Source of the DNA: Pseudomonadota bacterium
Lineage (GTDB): Bacteria; Pseudomonadota; Gammaproteobacteria; Xanthomonadales; Xanthomonadaceae
Length of the DNA stretch: 5,627 nt
Direction of reading: 5' to 3'
Assembly (NCBI GenBank): GCA_023423675.1
Contig: JAFAFD010000460.1
Span: forward strand, 1-5,627
This document shows positions 1 through 5,427 of the stretch, one piece after another. Position 1 is the first letter of the stretch. Each line of letters begins with the position of its first letter. A model generated the notes under the pieces. That model saw nothing but the letters and a program-made list of their open reading frames with translations. It was not told where the DNA came from and made no database searches. The position numbers and the translations under genes were made by a program.

Positions 1-1256
1 CCCTGCTCCATCTTGGTGGCCATCATCTCCACCGCGATGATCGCATCGTCCACCAGCAGGCCCAGCGCCAGCACCAGCGCGCCCAGCGAGATCTTGTGCA
101 GGCCGATGCCGAAGTAATGCATGACGAAGAAGGTCATCGCCAGCACCAGCGGAATGGTCACGCCCACCACCAGGCCGGTACGCAGGCCCAGCGAGAAGAA
201 GCTGACCAGCAGCACGATCACTACCGCTTCGGTCAGCACCTGCACGAACTCGCCGACGGATTCATCCACCGCCTGCGGCTGGTCGGAGACCTTGCGCAGC
301 TGCATGCCGGTCGGCAGGGTCTTCTGCAGGCGCTCGAACTCCGCATCCAGGTTCGCACCCAGCTTGAGGATGTCGCCGCCGTCCTTCATGGCCACGGCCA
401 GGCCGATGGCCTCTTCGCCCATGAAGCGCATCTTCGGCGAGGCCGGATCGGCGAAGCCGCGCTTGACCTCGGCGATGTCGCCCAGGTGCACGGTGCGCTC
501 GCCGGCACGCACCGGGAACTGGCGGATCGCCTCGATGCTGTCGAACTGGCCGGTCACGCGCAGCTGCACGCGGTCGGTCGGCGTTTCAAAGAAACTGGTA
601 CCGGCAATCGCGTTCTGGTCGGCCAGCGCCTGCTGCACCTGCTGCATCGACAGGCCCAGCGTGGCCAGGCGGGTGTTGGACAGCTCGATCCACACCTTCT
701 CGTCCTGCAGGCCGACCAGGTCGATCTTGCCGACGTCGGGCACGCGCTGCAGTTCCAGCTGGATGCGGTCGGCGTAGTCACGCATCACCGCGTAGTCGAA
801 GCCCTTGCCGGTGAGCGCGTAGATGTTGCCGTAGGTATCGCCGAACTCATCGTTGTAGAACGGGCCGACGATCTCGCGCGGCAACGTCGCGCGGATGTCG
901 CCCACGCGCTTGCGCACCTGGTACCACAGGTCCGGGATCTGCTTGGAACGCAGGCTGTCGCGGGCCATGAAGATCACCTGCGATTCGCCCGGGCGCGAGT
1001 ACGAGCGGATGAACTCGTATTCGCCGGTGTTCATCAGCGCCTTCTCGATCGGCTCTGTCACCTGCCGCGATACCTGCTCGGCGGTGGCGCCGGGCCACTG
1101 CGTACGGATCACCATTGCCTTGAAGGTGAACGGTGGATCCTCGGACTGGCCGAGGTGCTTGTACGACCACGCGCCGATCACTGCGAAGGCGAGCATGGCG
1201 AACAGCACCAGCGGACGATTGGCCAGCGCCCACTCGGAAAGATTGAAGCGGCGCAC
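1..1256 (-). CDS. smeP: RND multidrug efflux transporter, inner-membrane subunit (SmeP-like), 5' part only
   Basis: This is the proton-driven pump subunit of a tripartite RND efflux system. It takes drugs from the periplasm or inner membrane and passes them to the adaptor and TolC. The frame is open from 1256 to the left edge: 418 codons, roughly the first 40% of a protein that in this family is usually just over 1000 residues. A GTG start is chosen because it lies 4 nt after the smeO stop and has an AAGGAG ribosome-binding site 7 nt upstream; no ATG is well placed. Residues about 15-34 form the first membrane helix. A long periplasmic porter segment follows, beginning with E-D-P-P-F near residue 39. 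Further membrane segments start near residue 340. The segment G-L-L-V-D-D-A-I-I-A-V-E places Asp403 and Asp404 at the position of the proton-relay aspartates of TM4 in AcrB (D407/D408). The family is certain; the name smeP rests on gene order and memory of the SmeOP-TolCSm locus. Confidence 0.9.
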   Translation of the reverse strand, partial: MRRFNLSEWALANRPLVLFAMLAFAVIGAWSYKHLGQSEDPPFTFKAMVIRTQWPGATAEQVSRQVTEPIEKALMNTGEYEFIRSYSRPGESQVIFMARDSLRSKQIPDLWYQVRKRVGDIRATLPREIVGPFYNDEFGDTYGNIYALTGKGFDYAVMRDYADRIQLELQRVPDVGKIDLVGLQDEKVWIELSNTRLATLGLSMQQVQQALADQNAIAGTSFFETPTDRVQLRVTGQFDSIEAIRQFPVRAGERTVHLGDIAEVKRGFADPASPKMRFMGEEAIGLAVAMKDGGDILKLGANLDAEFERLQKTLPTGMQLRKVSDQPQAVDESVGEFVQVLTEAVVIVLLVSFFSLGLRTGLVVGVTIPLVLAMTFFVMHYFGIGLHKISLGALVLALGLLVDDAIIAVEMMATKMEQ

Positions 1257-1260
1257 CGGC

Positions 1261-2391
1261 TTACTCCTTGGCCTTCGGCGCGGCGGCCGGCGTGGCCGGC
1301 TTCAGCACCGGGCGGTTCTGCCGGTCCACGGCGGTCACCGGCTGGCCGGCGCGCAGCAGGTGGCCACCCGCGGCCACCACCCAATCACCGGCAGCGACGC
1401 CGGACAGCACCGGCACGCTGTCGCTGCCATAGGCACCGGTGGTGACGGCCACCTGCTTCAGCGTGCTGTTGGCCGGGTCCACCACCCAGACGCTGGAGGC
1501 ACCGTTGGCACCGCGCTGCAGGGCGGCCAGCGGCAGCTGCAGGGTGCCGGCGCGGCCGGCGCTGCTGAACACCCGCGCGCTCTGCCCCAGCTCGACATCG
1601 GCCAGCGCTTCGGCAGCCAGGCTGACGCGGGTGGCATAGGTGCGCGCCTGCGGATCGGCCGCAGCCGCGATTTCGCGGATCGTGCCCGGCAGGCGCTGGC
1701 CCGGTCGGTTCCACAGTTCCACCTGCACCGGCTGGCCCACCGCGTAGTCGCGGAAGGTCGCTTCAGGCAGGTCGATCAGCACTTCGCGGGCGCCATCGGC
1801 GGCCAGGTTGAAGATGGTCTGGCCGGCCGACACCACCTGCCCGGCCTCGGCCTCGCGGCTGGCGATCACGCCATCGGCCGGCGCGCGCAGCTGGGCATAG
1901 CCCGCCTGGTTGCGCAGCACGTCGAGGTTGGCGCGGGCCGCGTTGGCCTGGCCCTGTGCGGCCTTGAAGGCGGCACTCTGCTGGTCCAGCTGCGAACGGC
2001 TGACCAGCTGCTGGTCGGCCAGCACCTGGTAGCGCTTGAGATCATCGCGGGTACGCGCCAGCTCGGCCTCGGCCGCGGCCAGCTGTGCCTGCGAAGCGCG
2101 CGCCTGCAGGGCGAAGTCGGCCACGTCCAGCTCGGCCAGTACGTCGCCCTTCTTCACCCGCTGGCCGGCGTCCACATGCCGCTTGACCAGATTGCCGCCC
2201 ACGCGGAACGACAGCGGACTTTCCTGGCGGGCCCGGATGGTGCCCGGGAACGATGCCGCACCCTGCCCGGCCTGCTCGCCCGGATGCACCACCAGCACCG
2301 GCACCGCGGCCTGCGGCGCCTGCTCCGGCCCCGAACAGGCGGCCAGCGCCACCACCCACACCCAACTGCCCAGCCAGCGCACGCTCTTCAT
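1261..2391 (-). CDS. smeO: RND efflux membrane fusion (periplasmic adaptor) lipoprotein, SmeO-like
   Basis: This 376-residue HlyD/AcrA-family adaptor links the inner-membrane RND pump to the outer-membrane duct. The N terminus has a short hydrophobic signal followed by a lipobox L-A-A-C with Cys19, so the mature protein should be lipid-anchored. Residues about 64-92 and 165-195 form the two halves of the lipoyl/barrel-sandwich domain (G-G-N-L-V-K-R and L-R-A-P-A-D-G-V-I). Residues about 93-162 are an Ala/Gln-rich alpha-helical hairpin. Its tip contains R120-x3-L124-x6-S131, the RLS motif known in adaptors that dock onto TolC. Beta-barrel and membrane-proximal domains follow, then an Ala/Pro/Lys-rich tail. 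The ATG at 2391 has an AGGA sequence 9 nt upstream and is followed at once by the signal peptide. The gene is first in an operon with the transporter and diverges from a TetR regulator, which probably represses it. The family call is very secure; the symbol is by synteny. Confidence 0.92.
   Translation of the reverse strand: MKSVRWLGSWVWVVALAACSGPEQAPQAAVPVLVVHPGEQAGQGAASFPGTIRARQESPLSFRVGGNLVKRHVDAGQRVKKGDVLAELDVADFALQARASQAQLAAAEAELARTRDDLKRYQVLADQQLVSRSQLDQQSAAFKAAQGQANAARANLDVLRNQAGYAQLRAPADGVIASREAEAGQVVSAGQTIFNLAADGAREVLIDLPEATFRDYAVGQPVQVELWNRPGQRLPGTIREIAAAADPQARTYATRVSLAAEALADVELGQSARVFSSAGRAGTLQLPLAALQRGANGASSVWVVDPANSTLKQVAVTTGAYGSDSVPVLSGVAAGDWVVAAGGHLLRAGQPVTAVDRQNRPVLKPATPAAAPKAKE
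1264..1269 (-). promoter_or_regulatory. Ribosome-binding site of the RND transporter gene, inside the end of smeO
   Basis: The minus strand reads AAGGAG here, 7 nt before the GTG at 1256-1254. The site overlaps the last codons of smeO. It decides the GTG start and suggests that translation of smeP is coupled to termination of smeO. Confidence 0.75.
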
Positions 2392-2400
2392 CGGTCAACG

Positions 2401-2404
2401 TCCT
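2401..2404 (-). promoter_or_regulatory. Ribosome-binding site of smeO
   Basis: The minus strand reads AGGA within CAGGAC, with 9 nt between it and the ATG at 2391. It is of ordinary strength and supports the chosen start of the adaptor gene. Confidence 0.55.
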
Positions 2405-2470
2405 GAAAACACAGGGTTCAAACGCGGGGGAGCCGGCACGAGGGCCAACCCCAATTTAGTAAACTGGCCG

Positions 2471-2505
2471 GTATAGTATAAATATCGAACCGGTTGGTCT
2501 AGTAT
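2471..2505. promoter_or_regulatory. Divergent promoter region between smeO and the TetR gene
   Basis: This is an AT-rich island in an otherwise GC-rich window. On the plus strand TATAAA (2477-2482) resembles a -10 box, and TAGTAT (2500-2505) is a second candidate placed 7 nt before the regulator ATG. On the minus strand TATACT (2480-2475) resembles a -10 box for smeO, so divergent -10 elements overlap. The nine bases 2472-2480 (TATA-G-TATA) are themselves symmetric. No good -35 hexamer is seen for any of them: the minus-strand position 17 bp upstream reads ACTAGA. The assignment rests on position, composition and partial box matches, so which box is used is uncertain. Confidence 0.5.
2488..2495. 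promoter_or_regulatory. Candidate TetR-family operator, AACCGGTT palindrome
   Basis: AACCGGTT is a perfect 8-bp palindrome, with one further paired position (C2486 with G2497). It lies 17 nt before the regulator start, and between the possible -35 and -10 positions of the leftward smeO promoter. Binding of the neighbouring TetR dimer here would block both directions. TetR operators are usually longer, so this may be only the core of the site. The function is inferred from symmetry and position. Confidence 0.4.
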
Positions 2506-2512
2506 TACGGGA

Positions 2513-3190
2513 ATGAGTTCTCCCACTTCCCGCAAAGCATCGGCCAAGCCTGCTGCCAAGGCCGCCGGTCCCGGGCGTCCGAAGGACCTCGGCAAGCGCG
2601 CGGCGATCCTCGAAGCGGCCAAGACCCTGTTCGTCGAACAGGGCTATACCGGCGTGAGCATGGACAGCATCGCCGCCCAGGCGGGCGTATCGAAGCTGAC
2701 CGTTTACAGCCATTTCGGCGATAAAGAAACGCTTTTCACCGAAGCTGTGCAGTCCAAGTGCATGGAGATGCTGCCGGACGCGCTGTTCGTGGCCGATGCC
2801 GAAGGTCCGCTGCGCGAGCAGCTGCTGGGCATCGGCCAGGCCTTCTTCGAGATGATCACCTCCGATGCGGCGATCTCGGTGCAGCGGGTGATGATGGCCC
2901 CGGAGACCGACGAACGCCTGCGCGAACTGTTCTGGCAGGCCGGCCCGGAGCGCACCTGCGAGGCGCTGGCCGATTTCCTGCGCTCGCGCACCGCGCGCGG
3001 CGAGCTGGAGATCAGCGATTTCCGTCTGGCCGGCCAGCAGTTCCTGACCCTCATCAAGGGCGAGGTGCATATGAACCGGATGTGCGGCATGCCGCTGTCA
3101 CCGGGACAGTGCGATGCTTCCAGCCACGTGCCCGACAGCGTCGATTTCTTCCTGCGCGCCTATGCGCCGCGAGGGTCTGGAACCGCCTGA
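2513..3190 (+). CDS. smeRo: TetR/AcrR-family transcriptional regulator of the efflux operon (SmeRo-like)
   Basis: This is a 225-residue DNA-binding repressor-type protein. An Ala/Lys/Pro-rich tail (about residues 1-20) precedes a canonical TetR helix-turn-helix. Helix 1 is R-A-A-I-L-E-A-A-K-T-L-F, and the recognition part is S-M-D-S-I-A-A-Q-A-G-V-S-K-L-T-V-Y-S-H-F at residues 49-68. The C-terminal ligand and dimer domain (about 90-215) resembles the AefR-like TetR C-terminal family. It is transcribed divergently from smeOP, the standard arrangement for a local efflux repressor that also controls itself. The ligand cannot be told from the sequence. The start at 2513 keeps the basic tail but has no proper ribosome-binding site: the only G-rich bases, 2509-2511, lie directly against the ATG. 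No other start lies before the helix-turn-helix. The gene ends 139 nt before pcm. Family assignment is very secure; the name smeRo comes from remembered locus structure. Confidence 0.9.
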   Translation: MSSPTSRKASAKPAAKAAGPGRPKDLGKRAAILEAAKTLFVEQGYTGVSMDSIAAQAGVSKLTVYSHFGDKETLFTEAVQSKCMEMLPDALFVADAEGPLREQLLGIGQAFFEMITSDAAISVQRVMMAPETDERLRELFWQAGPERTCEALADFLRSRTARGELEISDFRLAGQQFLTLIKGEVHMNRMCGMPLSPGQCDASSHVPDSVDFFLRAYAPRGSGTA

Positions 3191-3220
3191 AGCACCAAAC
3201 TGAACGAACCGGAGGTCGCG

Positions 3221-3340
3221 ATGACTTCCGGCACTGCGACCCCGGCCGCCCGAAAGCTGATGCTCTGGGCGCGCCGCCGGCCTCCGGCACCGGTAAAATG
3301 GCCGGCCCACTGCGCTGGATTTGAACCTCATGACGATTGA
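3221..3340 (+). CDS. Possible 39-residue leader ORF overlapping the pcm start
   Basis: An ATG at 3221 is preceded by GGAGGT (3211-3216) with 4 nt between, the best ribosome-binding site in the window. The frame runs 39 codons to a TGA at 3338-3340. It overlaps the first 11 nt of pcm (ATG 3330) in a different frame. The product would begin M-T-S-G-T-A-T-P-A-A-R-K-L and be basic in the middle (A-R-R-R-P-P). It has no recognised domain, signal peptide or membrane helix. It could be a leader ORF whose translation delivers ribosomes to pcm, which lacks a good site of its own, or it could be chance. A possible pcm promoter at 3294-3299 lies inside it, which weakens the leader reading. Existence as a gene is unproven. 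Confidence 0.25.
   Translation: MTSGTATPAARKLMLWARRRPPAPVKWPAHCAGFEPHDD
3294..3299 (+). promoter_or_regulatory. Candidate -10 box for the pcm-tolC operon
   Basis: TAAAAT matches five of six bases of the TATAAT consensus in a very GC-rich stretch. It would start transcription near 3306, giving a leader of about 24 nt before the pcm ATG. No convincing -35 box lies 16-18 bp upstream, where the sequence is GC-only, so an activator or alternative sigma contact would be needed. The other option is transcription from the regulator promoter. Confidence 0.35.
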
Positions 3341-3977
3341 TTACGCCCACGCCCGCGAACTGATGGTGGAACAGCAGATCCGTCCTTGGGACGTGCTGGA
3401 CATCAAGGTGCTCGACGTGCTCGCCCGCCTGCCGCGCGAGGCCTTTGTCGCCGATGCGCACCGGGCGCTGGCCTATGCCGATGTCGAACTGCCGATCGGC
3501 AACGGCCAGAAGATGATGAAGCCGGTCATCGAGGGCCGTACCCTGCAGGCGCTGGATCTGCAGCCGGGTGACGAAGTGCTGGAAATCGGCACCGGCAGCG
3601 GCTTCCTGGCAGCCTGCATCGGCGCGCTGGCGCGCGACGTGCTGAGCCTGGAAATCGACCCGGAGCTGGCCGCCGCTGCACGCGCCCGCCTGGATGCTTC
3701 GGGCCTGGGCACCAACGTCCGCGTCGAAGTGGCCGATGCCCTGGCCTGGCAGACCGAGCGCCGTTTTGACGTGATCTGTGTCACTGGCGCGGTTGACGTG
3801 GTGCCGTCACAGTTCGCCTCGTGGCTGCGTCCGGGTGGTCGCCTGTTCGTGATCCACGGCCGCTCGCCGGCGATGGAAGCCCTGCTGGTCAAGGCCGATG
3901 GCAGCACCGAATCGCTGTTCGAAACCGATATCGATTACCTGCGCGGTGCCGCCCCGGCACCCCAGTTCCACCTCTGA
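3330..3977 (+). CDS. pcm: Protein-L-isoaspartate O-methyltransferase family protein, divergent active-site segment
   Basis: This 215-residue cytoplasmic AdoMet-dependent methyltransferase belongs to the PCMT family, whose classical members methylate isoaspartyl residues in damaged proteins so that they can be repaired. The Rossmann fold is clear: E-V-L-E-I-G-T-G-S-G-F (82-92) is the AdoMet-binding glycine loop, L-S-L-E-I-D-P (106-111) ends with the acidic ribose-binding region, and F-D-V-I-C-V-T-G-A (146-154) and L-R-P-G-G (166-170) follow. The N-terminal P-R-E-A-F-V (35-40) and I-G-N-G-Q (56-60) are family marks. After G-Q, however, canonical Pcm has T-I-S, while this protein has K-M-M-K-P (61-65). 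The C-terminal R-F-V-P-L type motif is also absent, the end reading A-P-A-P-Q-F-H-L. The substrate is therefore uncertain. ATG 3330 is chosen over an in-frame TTG at 3321 because the family normally begins close to this M-T-I-D-Y. It sits 16 nt before tolC, in one operon. Confidence 0.85.
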   Translation: MTIDYAHARELMVEQQIRPWDVLDIKVLDVLARLPREAFVADAHRALAYADVELPIGNGQKMMKPVIEGRTLQALDLQPGDEVLEIGTGSGFLAACIGALARDVLSLEIDPELAAAARARLDASGLGTNVRVEVADALAWQTERRFDVICVTGAVDVVPSQFASWLRPGGRLFVIHGRSPAMEALLVKADGSTESLFETDIDYLRGAAPAPQFHL

Positions 3978-3981
3978 GTCC

Positions 3982-3986
3982 AAGGA
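3982..3986 (+). promoter_or_regulatory. Ribosome-binding site of tolC
   Basis: AAGGA lies 7 nt before the ATG at 3994, in the short gap between pcm and tolC. It supports 3994 as the start rather than the in-frame ATG at 3898 inside pcm, which would add 32 residues ahead of the signal peptide. Confidence 0.75.
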
Positions 3987-3993
3987 AGCCGCA

Positions 3994-5352
3994 ATGATCC
4001 GCCGATCCCTCGCTGTTGCGCTGGCCACTGCCCTGCTGCCGTTGTCCGCCCATGCCGCCGACCTGCTGCAGGTCTACGAAATGGCACGCAATGGCGATCC
4101 GCAACTGTCGGCCGCCGAATCGACCCGGCTGTACGACAAGGAAGGCGCCGTGCAGGCGCGTGCCGCGCTGCTGCCGCAGATCAACGGCACCGCCACGTTG
4201 AACCGCACGCGCACCGAAGCCGATGCCGATGCCAACTCCGGCACCGTCACCAGCAAGCGCCGCAACTACACGATCGACGGCAGCCAGACGCTGTTCAACT
4301 GGACGCAGATCAACAACCTGCGCTCGCAGCGTGAGCTGAGCAAGGCGGCGGACTTTACCCTCGATTCGGCCAACGACAGCCTGATCGTGCGCACCTCGGC
4401 GGCCTACTTCAACGTGCTGGTGGCGATCGAATCGCTGAACGCCGCACAGACCAATGAAGCGGCCGCGAAGAAGCAGTTCGACTTCGCCGACAAGCGCCTG
4501 GAAGTGGGCCTGGCGCCGATCACCGACGTGCACGAAGCGCGTGCCCAGTATGACCAGGCACGCGCCAACACCATCATTGCGCAGAACACCCTGGCCGATA
4601 ACTACCAGGCCCTGACCGAACTGACCGGCCAGCCGGTGATGAACCTGAAGGGCCTGCCGGCCGACTTCCGTCCGGAAGTGCCGGCCAACCGTGGCAACAT
4701 CAGCGAACTAGTGCAGCAGGCGACCAGCCAGAATCCGGCGCTGAAGGCGCAGGAACTGAAGGTCAGCGCGGCTGAAGCCGGTGTGCAGGCTGCACGTGGC
4801 GGCCACTACCCGACCCTGTCGCTGGGCGGCAGCTGGGGCAAGAGCGCGACCTGGGGCGACAGCGTCGGCTCCGGTTCGCTGTCCCCGGATGCGCGCACCA
4901 ACAGCATCGGCCTGACCCTGAGCGTGCCGATCTTCTCCGGCGGTGCCACCCAGTCCGGCGTGCGCCAGGCGCTGGCCCAGCGTGACATCGCCCAGGACGG
5001 CTACGAGCAGCAGAAGCGTGCCCTGGACCGCAACACCCGCAATGCCTACCAGACCCTGGTGCAGGGCATCAGCGAAGTGGAAGCCCGCCGCCTGGCGGTG
5101 GTCTCGGCGCAGAGCGCGTATGACGCGTCGCAGGTCGGCCTGGAAGTGGGTACCCGCACCGTGCTGGACGTGATCCAGAACCAGCGGATCCTGTTCTCCG
5201 CGCAGCTGGACTACGCCAACGCCCGCTACACCTTCCTGCAGAACCGCCTGCTGCTGAGCCAGTCGCTCGGTGCGCTGGACGTGGCCGAACTGCAGGACAT
5301 CAACCGCCTGCTGACCCAGGATGCCGGCAACCCGGCCACGACCACGAACTGA
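3994..5352 (+). CDS. tolC: TolC-family outer-membrane efflux channel
   Basis: This 452-residue outer-membrane exit duct serves RND pumps and possibly type I secretion. It trimerises into a beta-barrel with a long periplasmic alpha-helical tunnel. Residues 1-21 are a Sec signal peptide (basic M-I-R-R, hydrophobic core, cleavage after A-H-A). The mature protein has the two internally repeated OEP halves. V-G-L-A-P-I-T-D-V at about 171-179 matches V-G-T-R-T-V-L-D-V at about 385-393, each followed by a helix rich in Gln, Ala and Arg. Barrel-entry motifs Q-T-L-F-N-W (98-103) and P-I-F-S-G-G (312-317) are paired likewise. It is somewhat shorter than E. coli TolC (493 residues), mainly at the C terminus. 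The gene has its own ribosome-binding site, follows pcm by 16 nt and is followed by a strong terminator. Its location beside an adaptor with a TolC-docking motif makes it the likely partner of SmeOP. A TolC of this kind often serves several pumps. Confidence 0.93.
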   Translation: MIRRSLAVALATALLPLSAHAADLLQVYEMARNGDPQLSAAESTRLYDKEGAVQARAALLPQINGTATLNRTRTEADADANSGTVTSKRRNYTIDGSQTLFNWTQINNLRSQRELSKAADFTLDSANDSLIVRTSAAYFNVLVAIESLNAAQTNEAAAKKQFDFADKRLEVGLAPITDVHEARAQYDQARANTIIAQNTLADNYQALTELTGQPVMNLKGLPADFRPEVPANRGNISELVQQATSQNPALKAQELKVSAAEAGVQAARGGHYPTLSLGGSWGKSATWGDSVGSGSLSPDARTNSIGLTLSVPIFSGGATQSGVRQALAQRDIAQDGYEQQKRALDRNTRNAYQTLVQGISEVEARRLAVVSAQSAYDASQVGLEVGTRTVLDVIQNQRILFSAQLDYANARYTFLQNRLLLSQSLGALDVAELQDINRLLTQDAGNPATTTN

Positions 5353-5378
5353 GTCGTCGCCCTACCGGTAGAACGAAG

Positions 5379-5404
5379 AAGCCACCCGCGAGGGTGGCTT
5401 TTTT
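5379..5404 (+). terminator. Rho-independent terminator of the pcm-tolC operon
   Basis: A 9-bp perfect stem (5379-5387 with 5392-5400, AAGCCACCC pairing with GGGTGGCTT) closes a GCGA tetraloop. Six consecutive T residues (5399-5404) follow on its 3' side. It begins 26 nt after the tolC stop. Stem, loop and T-tract are all of textbook quality. Confidence 0.92.
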
Positions 5405-5427
5405 GTGGGTGCGGGGCGCGGGGCGTG

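Noticed and set aside
96..1445. A 449-codon plus-strand open frame, rich in His, Gln, Arg and Ala.
   Set aside because: It is antisense to the RND transporter and adaptor genes, whose proteins show clear family motifs. Its composition is typical of the complement of high-GC codons, and it has no recognisable domain.
895..2406. A 503-codon plus-strand open frame opposite the adaptor gene.
   Set aside because: It is the antisense shadow of the HlyD-family adaptor, with no domain or signal in the translated sequence and low-complexity Gly/Arg/His/Gln content.
2456..3070. A 204-codon minus-strand frame opposite the TetR gene.
   Set aside because: It is antisense to a gene with a textbook helix-turn-helix, has no domain of its own, and would run into the divergent promoter region.
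3265..3310. GC-rich inverted segments (GCCGG, CCGGC, GGCCGGCC) after the regulator gene, considered as a terminator.
   Set aside because: The pairings are short and interrupted, and no T-tract follows on the plus strand, so an intrinsic terminator is not supported.
3898..3993. A longer tolC reading from an in-frame ATG at 3898.
   Set aside because: It lies inside pcm and puts 32 polar residues before an obvious signal peptide. The ATG at 3994 has a good ribosome-binding site and begins the signal peptide directly.
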